DNA of 64,000 bases from Purshia tridentata (lineage: Eukaryota > Streptophyta > Magnoliopsida > Rosales > Rosaceae), in NCBI GenBank assembly GCA_003254885.1, contig QANT01002165.1, positions 1-64,000 of the forward strand. The letters run 5' to 3'. A program made the translations under genes and the position numbers. Below, piece by piece: positions 12,309 through 23,747 of the stretch (within the stretch, counting starts at the first letter, position 1; every line of letters begins with the position of its first letter). The notes beneath the pieces were generated by a model. It searched no databases and had not been told where the DNA came from. It saw only the letters and a list, made by a program, of their open reading frames with translations.

Positions 12309-12724
12309 ATTTTTCAAACAGGGAGGCTACAATATGGGAATCTCACAAATTTTTAGTTTGTGGGATCTCCCTTGTGGGGCTCACATGAGTTGTTTTGTAT
12401 CGATCCGAACCGTTCATTTTTTACATCTCCATTAATAGATCATCCTTGCAAAAAATTAGCCAAATCGGAAACCATTTGCCTATTTAACTTTGACCAAACA
12501 AGTAGACGGTTTCATAAAAAATATTTGGTTAGTTGTTTGGTCAAAGTTAAATAGGCAAATGGTTTCCGATTTGGCTAATTTTTTGTAAAGATGATCTATT
12601 AATGGAGATGTAAAAAATGAACGGTTCGGATCGATACAAAACAACTCGTGTGGGCCCCAGAAGGGATCCCACAAACTAAAAATTTGTGAGATTCCCACAT
12701 TGTAGCCTTTCCTGATTTTTCAAA
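12309..12724. mobile_element. 396-bp foldback (long-inverted-repeat) MITE with 10-bp target duplication
   Basis: The element proper is 12319-12714. Its left arm (12319-12500) and right arm (12534-12714) are near-complete inverted copies about 180 bp long, separated by a 33-base loop. Only scattered differences are visible, for example GGGCTCACATGAG against GGCCCACACGAG on the opposite arm. Ends read CAGG...CCTG. The same 10 bases, ATTTTTCAAA, flank both sides (12309-12318 and 12715-12724), as expected for a target-site duplication. CAGG ends suggest hAT; a 9-10 bp duplication suggests Mutator-like; I cannot decide. No transposase is encoded. The high arm similarity implies a fairly recent insertion or hairpin-templated repair. 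A transcript would form a long double-stranded RNA. Confidence 0.88.
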
Positions 12725-13073
12725 ATAGTCGGCGCACCATATTCTTTGCTCACTGTGAATATTTCTCCCATAGAAGGGTTAAATACATGAGCTAGCCCAA
12801 GTCAAATCAAACATTTACAACCTGATTCTCAAGTGCCGAAAAGTCAATACCCATTTATGTTGCTAGGAAAATAGTCAATACCCTTTACGCTTTGAATCGA
12901 TAAAAGTAATATATAAATGTCGCCCAAAATAGAAAGGCAGTGACATAAATAAACAAAAATTTCTCATTAGAGTCATTTCTTAATATTATGAGGTTATTTT
13001 ACAAGGCATTAAGGCAAGGCACTGAAGATTTAAAAAAAAATTTTTTTTTAAACAGTGTAATTAATTTACACGT

Positions 13074-14540
13074 TCACCTCTCATGGCGTGAACCTTCCTT
13101 TTCCGCAGAACTTGAATCTAACGGTGGCAACGGCTCTTCTTTTCTTCTACTTCCCAATCTGAACAAACCATACAACTTCCTAAACTCTCTCACGGTGTGA
13201 ATACTCTCCCTACACAACAAGGTTCCGGGTTCACCCGACTCGTCCACAGATCGACCCGACGCACTGTTGGTTAATGTTTGCCCGACTTTACTCACTGTCT
13301 TACTATCCACATTGGTTTGCAGGGCCGAAATTACCGACTTCAAAGCCCGACTTGGCGAGGTCCGATTCGAAATCATAATCTCGCCGATCTCAGCCGGGCT
13401 CAAACTCCCTCCGCTTTGGAAAATCTCCTCCACCTGCTGAAACAACTTGTGTTCTTTGACCCCCAAATGCGTACTGGCCAAGCTCTTGAAAGCCGAAAAA
13501 TCACAAAGCGGAAAATGGATATGGACATCGACCCGACCCGGCCTCAAAATCATCGGCTCCACCTGCTCCTTCCCGTTCATCGTGAACACCAACACTCGCT
13601 CTTCACCGCAGCTGGACACAATCCCGTCCATGAAATTCAACAACCCCGACAAGCTGACAGCCGTCGATTTCTCCACTAAGAACCGGTCAAGATCCTCCAC
13701 GACGATTAACGACTTCGCCGTGGTCTGCAGCAAAAGCATTTTGATATCAGAATCGTCGGACACCTTGGACATATCGATGTCGTAGACGTCGTAGCACAAG
13801 AACCTAGCCATGGCGGCGATGAAGCTGGTTTTGCCAGTACCAGACGGACCGTAAAGTAAAAAACTGCGTTTCCAAACACGGCCGAGTCTGTGATAATACT
13901 GTTTGGACTTCAAGAAAAGCTCGAGATCGGAGCGGAGCTTGGTTTTCAAGTCGGCGTCCATGACAACGGTGTCGAGGGTCGCGGGGTGAGTGAAAGGAAC
14001 CGATCTCCACCGTTGGTTTTGGTTTGCAAGATTGATGTAGAGCTTGATCTCTTTCATGCGCTGCTCGACCTCGTCGGAGACGGAGAGGATGTGCTGGAAG
14101 TACTGGCGGAAGACTCTGCGTTTGTCGTTCTTGTTGATTTTCAAGACGTAGGAAGAGCTGGTTACTCCGTCGACCTGGGACTTTTGTATTGTCCAGGAGA
14201 GCTTGGCGCTGAGGAAAGTGTCGTGGACGGAGTGGTCGGCGTCGTGCTGGAAGAAGATGTCGTTGGATTTGGAACCGGAGAAGAGGTTGGTGAAGTCGGA
14301 GTCTTCGATGCAAGGAAGGGAGTTGAGGTAGACGGAGATCTTGCGGTACAGCTGGTTCTCTTGGAAGTGTTGGTTGAATTGCGGGACTTTGTAGAATTGG
14401 TAGACGTGAAAGCGGTCTATCAAGGATTGCAAAGATTTCGAAACCATGTGAATTACTGATGTTTTGGACAAGAATCTAAGAACCCAAAGCAGAGCAATGG
14501 AGATTAGCAGGAAATAAAGAACCGCCATCAAGCCAACCAT
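13074..14540 (-). CDS. BCS1-like AAA-ATPase (At2g46620 type), intronless
   Basis: A single-exon gene of 488 aa. I chose the ATG at 14540 (MVGLMAVLYFLL). Residues about 5-24 form one hydrophobic segment, a membrane anchor like that of yeast Bcs1, followed by the AAA-associated region. Walker A GPSGTGKT is at about 231-238, Walker B IVVEDLD at about 279-285, and sensor-1 asparagine in VFTMN at about 322. The arginines of LRPGRVD (about 333 and 336) are second-region-of-homology residues. A charged tail ends in EEPLPPLDSSSAEKEGS. Plant members form a large family at mitochondria, ER or plasma membrane, some linked to stress or cell death. Substrate and compartment cannot be told here. The closest named relative I recall is At2g46620, also intronless. 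Confidence 0.93.
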   Translation of the reverse strand: MVGLMAVLYFLLISIALLWVLRFLSKTSVIHMVSKSLQSLIDRFHVYQFYKVPQFNQHFQENQLYRKISVYLNSLPCIEDSDFTNLFSGSKSNDIFFQHDADHSVHDTFLSAKLSWTIQKSQVDGVTSSSYVLKINKNDKRRVFRQYFQHILSVSDEVEQRMKEIKLYINLANQNQRWRSVPFTHPATLDTVVMDADLKTKLRSDLELFLKSKQYYHRLGRVWKRSFLLYGPSGTGKTSFIAAMARFLCYDVYDIDMSKVSDDSDIKMLLLQTTAKSLIVVEDLDRFLVEKSTAVSLSGLLNFMDGIVSSCGEERVLVFTMNGKEQVEPMILRPGRVDVHIHFPLCDFSAFKSLASTHLGVKEHKLFQQVEEIFQSGGSLSPAEIGEIMISNRTSPSRALKSVISALQTNVDSKTVSKVGQTLTNSASGRSVDESGEPGTLLCRESIHTVREFRKLYGLFRLGSRRKEEPLPPLDSSSAEKEGSRHER

Positions 14541-14559
14541 GTTCAATCAAAGAGAAACA

Positions 14560-16960
14560 AGGATCCAAGTGGTAATTGTGAAGATTGAAAATGTTTGGAT
14601 TGGGAGGATCAACTTAAAGCCGGCAAATGAATGGGAATGGGTCAAGGAAATGCAGGAGAAATGTAGTTTTTATGGGTTGGCTGTGAATTGATGACCAATG
14701 ACTGTGGAGTGTATTATGAGGACTAGCCTACTAGAAGATTAATAAATAGGACTATTCATCACATGTGCCCATTTTATTCAATTCTATTGACCAATCTTTG
14801 CCCTTTGATTTTTGACAAAAAAGCTGCTGGATTGCTGGGAATTCATTATCTATTTTTTATTCATTAATGGTCGTGCCAAAATAATTAGTATTAGGTTGTT
14901 TGTTTGTATTATCCTTATTCTTTTGCACAGTTATAATATGAATTATTGCTTTGATTTATGGATTTCTTTGTTAGGAACTTAGGACTTTGGAGATGAATAT
15001 TGCCACTGAGAAAGGATTCTCTTGACTTTTCTCCTTATTTTTAACATGTTAAAGGTTTTTTTTTCAAAAGAAGAAAAAAACTAAAGAAATATACTAATAT
15101 CCTGGTCAGGACTGTAAATTAAAGCCACGCAGTGAGACGTGGTGCAACCGTGCAGCCTTTGATGAATTTAAAGAAGGAATCTGGTTATTAACAGTTGTAC
15201 GTAGAGCTCACTTGTGCTTACACATGACATGATACATGAAAGAGGAAAAAAAGAGAGAGAGAGAAATTGAAGTTGCTTCATGAAAAAGTTTACATTCAAA
15301 GGTGTACTGCTTCTACTTAACTCGAAGCTGCATGCTATGCATGCTGATTTTGAACTGGTAAACTGACCTTTCAAGGCCTCCGCTGTGTTGGGCATTACAC
15401 TCACAAATGACATATCTGTGAGCATTGAGCAGTGAAAGCAGAACCAGTCAATGGTTTTGCTTTTTGCTCACCAACTAAGACCTGGCTAATCTTCAAAAGG
15501 GTACTCATATTCAACATGCATATTAATTATAACTTAATTGTCAAACATGGACCGTACGTAGTCGGTAAGTGGGAATAATTAATTAACTAATCCAAAGGGT
15601 GTATGCAATAATTAATCCTTTAGCTCATCATATATTAATATGATATGACATCCTTGATTGGAACATTAGCACGAATATTAGGAGCGCCAAAGCAATTAGT
15701 GTCATGAATCATGATGCATGATTGTTTGTGGACGAGCACAACAGTTTGGTAACTTTACAGGAGAATCAGAGACTTTGATGGCACATCAATACCACACCTT
15801 GCTCTTCATAACTGCATATGATGTTCATGTTATGTATGGTAGATATATAAACTTTAATGGTCATCTACACAGGTTTAAAATTTCGAGCAACATTATCATT
15901 GGTCAATTTTAGTGTTATGTATCATTACTTATTTGACAGTAGTATCAGTGTCATTGTTTCTTAACTTGCTGTGTTTCTGAATCTCGTTCGATATGTATTC
16001 TCTCTCTACCATTTTCGCTTTGCTTTCTCCTTTTCCGATCTTCCACAGTAACCCACTGCTGCAACTTTTATAGTGAATATGTGGTCCTGATTTTATAGTA
16101 AAAGTAAGTGGGTCGACTCAGGGAAAGACTTGCAACTTTAATGTGTAATGATAAGCCTCACTGTATTGCGTGGCTTTGACTCCTCCCAAAAACCAAGCTG
16201 CAATTACATTGCCAGCTATTTCCTATATGGTCCTAATCATTGGTAGCCAAACCAACTTGCTGGCCATGTGAAATATACAGTCTCCCAGACCACTCATTAC
16301 TCATAATGTGAAGATGAAGCCGGGATCAAAACAACGGCAAAAAATGATGGCTTTAAGGTACGTTTCAAGATCATAGATTTACAATTTACACCAAATATGA
16401 TATTATGCCAAAAATTGTGTTTATAATAACTAAGTTACTGCTGTCATGGTTCTGAGTCTTAACAACATAAACTTTAGAGAAGTTGCAGTTTGGGTGGTGG
16501 TCAGGATTTTACAGGCCTAAGAATTCTGGCTTGGGTAAAATCACTAGTAGCTGCAGCAAAACTTGTTTTCTGCTCTTGTTTCGACAAATGTAAAAATATA
16601 AGCCAAACCAATTTGCAGACGCAACAAGAACCGATCAAGTCCTCGAGACATTGTTAAGGTCAAAGAAATAACAACTATAAAAAACTTTACAAAATCAGAA
16701 AGGTCTGTAATAGCCAATGGTTAATTTCCACACGTCAAAAGTTCAACAATACAAACAGCTCTCTGATATCCAATCATTGTGTCACTTGCTAAACCAAAAT
16801 ATGATTCTTCAAAAATATGGAACCCTCGTGAGTACTTAGAAGATGTGTAATAAACATAAAACTACGAGAATATATGATTAAAAACTAAACTTCTACGGCC
16901 ACAATTCTGACAGTGTTGAATGGAACATGTCACCTCAGGGAAATTGTGGCTGAGACGGAG
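14560..16960. other. 2.4-kb gap between the two AAA-ATPase genes
   Basis: The left end is probably the promoter and leader of the BCS1-like gene. The rest holds no supported gene. An 85-codon frame on the minus strand (15168-15425) and a 64-codon frame at 15718-15912 have no known motifs and no visible splice partners. About 16700-16960 is likely the 3' untranslated region of the MSP1-like gene. A long non-coding RNA cannot be excluded. Confidence 0.4.
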
Positions 16961-16969
16961 GTTGAGATT

Positions 16970-19566
16970 TTAAAGGTCGTGGGCATCGGTTTGGATATTC
17001 AAGATTTGGGAAACCACAAGCCTAGAGAGCTCATTAATTGCAGCTTGTACTGGCAAATCACCAGGCTCCCTGTTCCTCGACCACCCTGGTGATGGTGATT
17101 GTGTGCGCAATCCAGTGTAGTCATTTGCAGCAACCTTTGTATGTTTGGACGTTGCAAGAACATTCTCTAAGTCCAACTGTGTTAACGGCCTTGGTGCCTG
17201 ACAGAAAGCATAGAACAATACTCTAAGTAACATTCAAAACCCTATTTTTGCAAGAGTTCTTAGATAATTAAACAATAGAAGTTGTCATAGAACATGAAAA
17301 TGCCAGGTATACTCACAGAAGACCTTTTTCCACTCTTTTCTTCATCTAGTAGGTCTCTGATAGGGAAATATGCTGCTTTCTTGCAAAGTTCAAGTAGATC
17401 TGAACCTGAGTAACCCTCAGACAAGTCAGCTAGATGGTCATAATCAATATTGCCTTCGACTCTCTCACCCTTCAAAATCACCTTTAGTATCTCGGCCCTC
17501 TCCCTTTGATCGGGCATCCCAATCTCAAAGGCCTGAGGAAGACGCCGAAGTATTGCTTCATCAAGCTCTGATGGACGATTAGTAGCGGCAAGAACCATAA
17601 CTCGAGCATTCTCTAGATGAACAACAAAAAATATGAAATCAAATGCCTTATCCAAGGTATCTTAGTCTAAAAAATTCAAAATGTAAATCTCACTCAGTAA
17701 TTATAATAATGAAAACTCACAATTAAAAAAGAAAAATTATTTGAATTTAGAGTTTTTTTTCAAGAAAAAAACTTACGGTCTGTGGTAAACCCATCCCATA
17801 AAGCCATGAACTCAGTTTTCATGTTTGTTAATGCTTCATGATCTGTAGTTCGACGCTGACCCAAGAAACTATCAACCTCATCAATAAATATGATAGCAGG
17901 CTGGAGTTTATAAGCCAAGCTAAACACAGCAGCAACTGCAGAAGCATAGTTTAAAATGTTAAGCATAGTAGATAAAAGGAGGACTTAGAAAACTTCAGAA
18001 TCCTTGTACACAAGAATAAGCTCATCTCTTGAGGTGAAAGCAACATATAAGCATGACTTTACACTTAAAAGGAAAAGGGTTTGAGAAAGGATTGGTTCAA
18101 CATAAGAGGCTACCCTTCTCAATCAACTAGTTAGGTCAGGAATTTTTTATATTCATCTCTCTCTCTATGTTTATTTCACTAGCATAAAATGGTGTTACCA
18201 AAATCTTGAAGTTTACTGAAAATACAATGATGCTACATATATTACAACTTGTCACATGGACTTTAACCTAAACAAAGTTTAACGGCACCACTTGATAAAC
18301 TGATAAACTCATACCAAATAGTAAAAAGCATATCCAATTTTGCTTCTACTGCTAGGGTCAAGACAAATTCTCAATACATGAAGCTAATAATTCACCATAA
18401 GTAACTATTTTTAGAAACGCTACACTGCATCAGAGAGAAAGATAAAGGGTATCAAGAAAAATCCTCTAATCCAAAAGGGTAAGTTTGAATATGATCAACA
18501 CTCACCTAGTTTTTGTGCATCACCAAACCATTTGCTCATCAGATTTGATATCCTCACATTGATGAAAACAGCTCCAGATTCTTTTGCAATAGCTTTGGCA
18601 AGCATAGTCTTTCCAGTACCAGGTGGTCCATACAACAAGACTCCCTTTTGTGGACCAAGGAGCTTCCCATGGGTAAACAGCTCAGGCCTCCGTAGTGGAA
18701 GAATCACCAGTTCAAATAAGGCTTGCTTTATAGCATCCAGCCCTCCAATAGAGTCAAATTCCACTTCAATGTGGTCAGGGTTTATAACATCGCAGGCTAT
18801 TACATCCTGATAATGATTACTATATTAGGAAAATAATATGAAGCAATTACGGGGGATATGTAAAGAATGCCATCAACCCAATCGATGAAAATTTTCAAAT
18901 GGATAAGCCATGAAATCAAATTAATGATCCTATCCAGTAGTGTAGCATGCATGGTTAACCGACTTAACCCAAAGGTTGTATTATTGTTGCTAGCTGAAGG
19001 AATAAACCAAGGCCAAATTCAACTAAGGAAAAAAATTATAATCTACGGAAAAAAAAAAAAAAACTAAAAAGAACTACAAAATCCTATAAAAAAACAAAAC
19101 CAACAATTGAACTCAAATATTCAAAAAAAATGGACAACACCAGAAATGCCCAGAAGAGCACAATAAAAAGTCTGGATTGCATTTCAAGTGCGTTAGCCAG
19201 CATTGAAATTCAATCATTCACAATACGACCTCAAATTCTACATATAACACCAACCCATATTATTATTATACGAAATTGTTTCGAATAAACACGCAAAAAC
19301 CCAACAAAAATACGCCACCAAACGGCAAGTTACGAAAACCCACATGCCAGGAAGGTGCGTGTTCATACCTCATAGGGATTAGTCTGAATAAGAGGGCGAC
19401 CAAGGCGCTTAGCTATTTCCTTCTTGTGCTCCATAGCCTTCTTAGAGGCTTCACGGTTCGGATCGAGATGTCGGAGCCCCGCGAACAAAACCAAGCAACT
19501 CAAAGCGGCGCTTGCCGCGTACAGCATCAGTTCTTGCAAGAACTTCGTCTCCGATGAACCCCCCAT
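16970..19566 (-). CDS. MSP1/ATAD1-type AAA-ATPase of the outer mitochondrial (and peroxisomal) membrane
   Basis: 393 aa from five exons (minus order): 19369-19566, 18506-18806, 17777-17935, 17317-17612 and 16970-17197. The N-terminus has a hydrophobic anchor ([19 protein letters not shown], about 13-31). Next come the linker [20 protein letters not shown] and the AAA module. Walker A GPPGTGKT is at 126-133, pore-loop motif [10 protein letters not shown] at about 157-166, and Walker B IIFIDE at 181-186. [20 protein letters not shown] carries sensor 1 and the arginine-finger region, and [20 protein letters not shown] is the AAA lid. Yeast Msp1 and human ATAD1 extract mislocalised tail-anchored proteins; a plant role in outer-membrane quality control is inferred. 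Arabidopsis homologues At4g27680 and At5g53540 both neighbour VPS26 genes, matching this window. Confidence 0.94.
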
Positions 19567-19723
19567 TTTGGATATACAATTACTTGTATTGTATAGCAAA
19601 CTAAATGAAACTATTTCACTGTCTCCTGCAATTAGTAGAAATCTAGGGTTTGGAAATTTTGACACAGAGAAATATAGAGTTCCTAGGGAATAGAGCGTGT
19701 GCTTGACGGAAAAAAAAAACACA

Positions 19724-20403
19724 CATGTAAGTAGGGGTTGGCATTTCCATCATAAAATCACATGATCGAACTAAACCGCTCTTTAAAAAATCATAAAAAA
19801 TTGTGTTGATTATTTTGATCAAATACTATTATAAGTATCAAACCAAACCATCCTTAATAGGTGTAGGTGCCGATTTTACATTTAATAAAACCAAATCAAA
19901 CCAAACCGTAATTATAATTTTATAAATATATATATATAGTTTATATATGATTTTAAATTAAAAAGTGATCAAAAACATTATTTATAGTTTATTATTTAAT
20001 TTCTTTTAGACTTTTGATTGGATTGAAATTTGAAAAGTAAAAACTATTAATTATTAAACACTATTAACCATATTTGAAATTTGGAATTTGGATTTTGTAT
20101 TAGTGTATAACATGTACTTGTTACTTTTTTAGTTGTTAATATTTTCTAATTTGGGTTAAAAATTGCTTAAAAACATATTTGGGCTAAAAAAATGCTCAAA
20201 AAATATCAAATTGTGTATAAACCTAATTATTCACCTGTAACACCGAACCAAACCGTAATCGTATAAGGTTTAGTTTGATTTGGTTTTCCTCTAATTTTTA
20301 CAGTGCAATGCACTGAATCACACCGTTTATGTATTTACGACGCGGCACATAGTTTTGCACACATATTGCACCAAACCGCACCACGTCCACCCTTACATGT
20401 AAG
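19724..20403. mobile_element. Non-autonomous hAT-like element with 8-bp target duplication
   Basis: The element is 19732-20395 (664 bp). It starts TAGGGGTTGGCA and ends TCCACCCTTA, giving short imperfect terminal inverted repeats typical of plant hAT elements. The octamer CATGTAAG occurs directly on both sides (19724-19731 and 20396-20403), the 8-bp duplication expected for hAT. The inside is very AT-rich with several AAACCAAACCG motifs in both orientations near the ends. No transposase is seen. It sits about 160 bases upstream of the MSP1-like start codon, so it may affect that promoter. Confidence 0.85.
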
Positions 20404-22902
20404 GGCTCTTTTATAGTATTACGGTATTACCATCTTCGTTACACAACTTATAAGTTATACCAACATTTTGTGTGTAATTTGATAAAAAAGAAATAAAGTA
20501 TCTTTTATGATTTTAATTTTATCACAAAAAAGTACGATATCGTCATATTGCGACCAAAAATGCCATAAGAATAAAACAATTAAACTGCTATTTGTTTTGT
20601 TATCGGAAAATATTATTTTTTTGTTTACTTTTAAGCAAATAATAGCAACCTTGTTATAAAAATTTGCTATTAATTATAAAAAAAGTTGCAACCTTGTTAT
20701 TAATTAAGCAAATTTGATTTTTTTGCTAATATTTTGTTTGCTTTTCCTAGATGTGACTGTATTTTATTTAATTAATATTTTGTTTTTTTTGGGGTACTTG
20801 AATAACAAGGATACGGGTTCTTCATGGCCGTTCGTTTCTCGAAGGAAATTCGTTAAATTTCTAGAATCTAGTACCGACTATGTATTGAAATTGGGCTCAA
20901 GTTTCTGTGATCATACAGCCTTTGTAAATGGAATTGATTTAGGCCCAAGGCTGATGCTTGGGCCAATAGCACTTATATCAACTATAAATATGGGCTGGCC
21001 CATTCAAACCTCAATCAACTAATCACGCAAGTTATCTGCTAAAAAATTCTCACCTCCATTTTGATTTGAATTTGATCGCTCAATCCCTTTTAGTTTTTAA
21101 AGTTTATTAATATTTTTTCTGTTTAAAAATTTACTTTAAAAAATATGAAAAGAAGTTGTCAATATTCGGCACTTTGATTGGTAGCAAGGAATATGATTCA
21201 AGAAAAAATAAGAAAAGAGAGAGAGAGAGAGAGATGCATGTTCGTGAATGAATGGTGTTCCTATCGAAAAAAAGGAAAGATCCCAAGTTTCCGTGCAGTA
21301 TTCAAAGCATACGAAAGAAAAAGGAATTTTTACAAACACATTAAAAATGATTTGGCTCACGTTTTAATTTGAATGGTTGCTATCTAAAACGCTACAATAT
21401 TAATTAATATATATTATTATGAGTGGAATCCATGATCCCAAACTATTAGATATTTTCTGATGGACCAAACTATTAATAAATTTATATATATATATATATA
21501 TTGATATCTTGTGTGGTACAAAAATGCTTTTAGTTTTGGATTCATTCCCATTAGCCTCTGATAAAATAAAAGTAAAGAATCAAAGAAATTTAGTAGAAAG
21601 TAGGAACTGTAGGACAACAGTATATGAAGTTTTCAAGGACCACGAAGAGTCACTCTTGTTGGAATTAATTATATAAAATTAAAATAGTGAATCAGTAATT
21701 ATGAAAGAATCCAATTAGTAAATAAAGAAACGAAAAGAAAAGAAGAAAAGGGTACAATATGCCTAGTCAGCCTTGCGGGTCGCGTCGCGCCACATGTGAC
21801 GTGATACCGCCACGTAAGATTTACATGTTGAGTCATTAATTAACAAAAATGGTTTAATTTATAAGCAACTTGAACTTATAGAAACTTTTTCTTGTCCAAT
21901 TACCATGTTGACGATATGATTGCATGATGCCTCTCATTTTAAAATCCGAAACTCATGTTCCAATAATACCACCATCGATATTTTTATTTCAATCCTTCCA
22001 ATACCAAAATATCAATTATTATTTTCTCCAAGGCATTGTTATTTGTGGAGAAGACTTTTGACTTGCCTACCTCTTGTTCATATCTATCTTCTCAATTCAT
22101 ATTCCTCTATCACTATCAGTGGTCTCATGACAACCCATGACATTTGTTTTCGTATTGAATTTTAAGTATCCAAAAAATGGTATGCAATGCAACAATTAGC
22201 GTCTAACTCTCCAAAATTAGGAAAATGAAAATGATCCAAGAGTATACACCAACCAACACCTTGTAGTGGCCTGGTCGATCAATTCAATTGATGATATATT
22301 GATGTGTGACACTAATTTATGTGGCAAGCACACATCCCAATAACATGGAAATCAAATAAAATATACCTGGATGAAAATCATCTTTACATATGATATGCCT
22401 TAGAAGACAAGACACATACAAGTAGAATGCAGATATTCCCTTCTACCCTTGATTTAGCCACACGTACACTCTCACACCACGTGACCAGAATGTTTGTTGT
22501 CCACTTAGACTGGATTTCCAGTGTCGTACGTACATACCATTACCTCTGGCTGGATCAAATTGAAAAATTCTTCATTTTCTGGGACCCACCTTACAGCCAA
22601 GTAGCCAACTCCAACCATCGATCCACCTAGAATTGCATTTTAAATAACACATTCATTCTTTGTCCTATGCTTGTTGCGGTTGTTGACCTTATTATTTGTG
22701 TCAAATATTGCTATTTGTCTATTTATTTTTTGGGGTTACAAGGTACACGTACACCTAAAGCTCCTATTTCCCTTACCCAGTGCTGTATGTTTAAGCCACA
22801 CGCCTAAAGTAAACACACTGCTGATCGATGGAATAATGACTTTGTAGTAGTTTCAACCCTGCCATCCATTGTTATCCACCTCCCATTTATCATCCTAGTC
22901 CT

Positions 22903-22935
<33 letters not shown>

Positions 22936-23510
22936 TATGAGTCTATGAGTCAACTTGAAGAATTTGCTCTAATAGTCTTAGGTGTCTATCATAGCGTGCG
23001 TTATAATGTATTTCTTTGAAAGTTGATTAATGTACTACAAAACCTGTTCTGTACTTCTTTGTAGTACATGCAGAGCGAGTCCTCCATTTTCCTTTCTTAG
23101 CTCGCTGCTTAAAGCTTTTGCCTTTTGCTCCTATCCTAATATAAATATCAGGCTTTTTGCCTGAGATTTTTGGCATGTGGCAGTGAGCAAAAACTGAGGC
23201 AGCATATGTAGTGTGACTTTGAATTTGTGTGCTTTCTCGTTTTTCTGGGGTGGTATTCAATTGTATTAAATACAAGGAATCTATTGCGGTCTGTCATCTG
23301 CGGGTGTTCTTGTTTTTTCTTGGTCTTTTGGTGGGGTTCCTAGCAAAAACTCAACGCAGAGGAAAGCGAACACCCTTCCAGTTGTTAAAACTATTATCAA
23401 TGCAAGTTCGAGGCTTTTATATTGTAGATTGAGAAAAGCGTAGGGGAGCAAATTTCCCATTTCCCGTTTCGAATTTGTGAATTTCCTGCTTTGTATCTTC
23501 GAAGAAGAAG
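20404..23510. other. 3.1-kb intergenic region upstream of YSL3
   Basis: AT-rich throughout with no supported gene. Frames of 102 codons at 20714-21022 and 81 codons at 21920-22165 show no recognisable domain. About 20937-21005 holds several GGCCCA/TGGGCC motifs (site II-like) without an obvious gene start. About 21770-21820 has GC-rich CACGTAAG/ACGTGA sequence. Short GA repeats lie at 21218-21233 and 22903-22936. The right end is likely the YSL3 promoter and leader. Confidence 0.4.
22903..22936. repeat. (GA)n microsatellite
   Basis: An interrupted run of GA dinucleotides lies about 0.8 kb upstream of the YSL3 start. GA tracts in plant promoters can bind BPC/GAGA-type factors, but no function is shown here. 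Confidence 0.8.
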
Positions 23511-23519
23511 AAGGTTGAG

Positions 23520-23717
23520 GTAAGATCATTATGTGATTGATGGGTTTGTGTGCTGTGTTTCTTTCATTTCACTTTCAAATTAATTGTTTAAGGTCTTCGA
23601 ATGAACTGGACTTGAGAAAACATCTAAATATCATTAATGGCCATCTTTTTGTCTTTTGTGTTTAATCAGATTCTATCAATTTGCAGTGATTTTTCTCATT
23701 TGACTGAATTTTATTAG
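23520..23717 (+). other. 5'-leader intron of YSL3
   Basis: GAG/GTAAGA donor at 23520 and ATTAG acceptor ending at 23717 enclose 198 bases. The ATG lies 30 bases after the acceptor. Leader introns in this position often enhance expression in plants. Confidence 0.6.
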
Positions 23718-23747
23718 GTAAGGGACTAAGGGGTCTTGACCAATCAT

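Noticed and set aside
12360-12698. Two matching reading frames on opposite strands (64 and 72 codons)
   Set aside because: They are the same frame seen twice because they lie on the two arms of the foldback element; no coding signal beyond that.
13278-14459. Long frames of 112-189 codons opposite and alongside the BCS1-like gene
   Set aside because: They are shadows of a GC-rich coding exon; the minus-strand frame carries all the AAA-ATPase motifs.
15168-15425. 85-codon minus-strand frame
   Set aside because: No recognisable motif, AT-rich codon use and no neighbouring exons; most likely chance.
20714-21022. 102-codon frame on the plus strand
   Set aside because: The front half is low-complexity hydrophobic translation of T-rich DNA, and the back half overlaps a cluster of GGCCCA motifs. 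No domain or splice partner.
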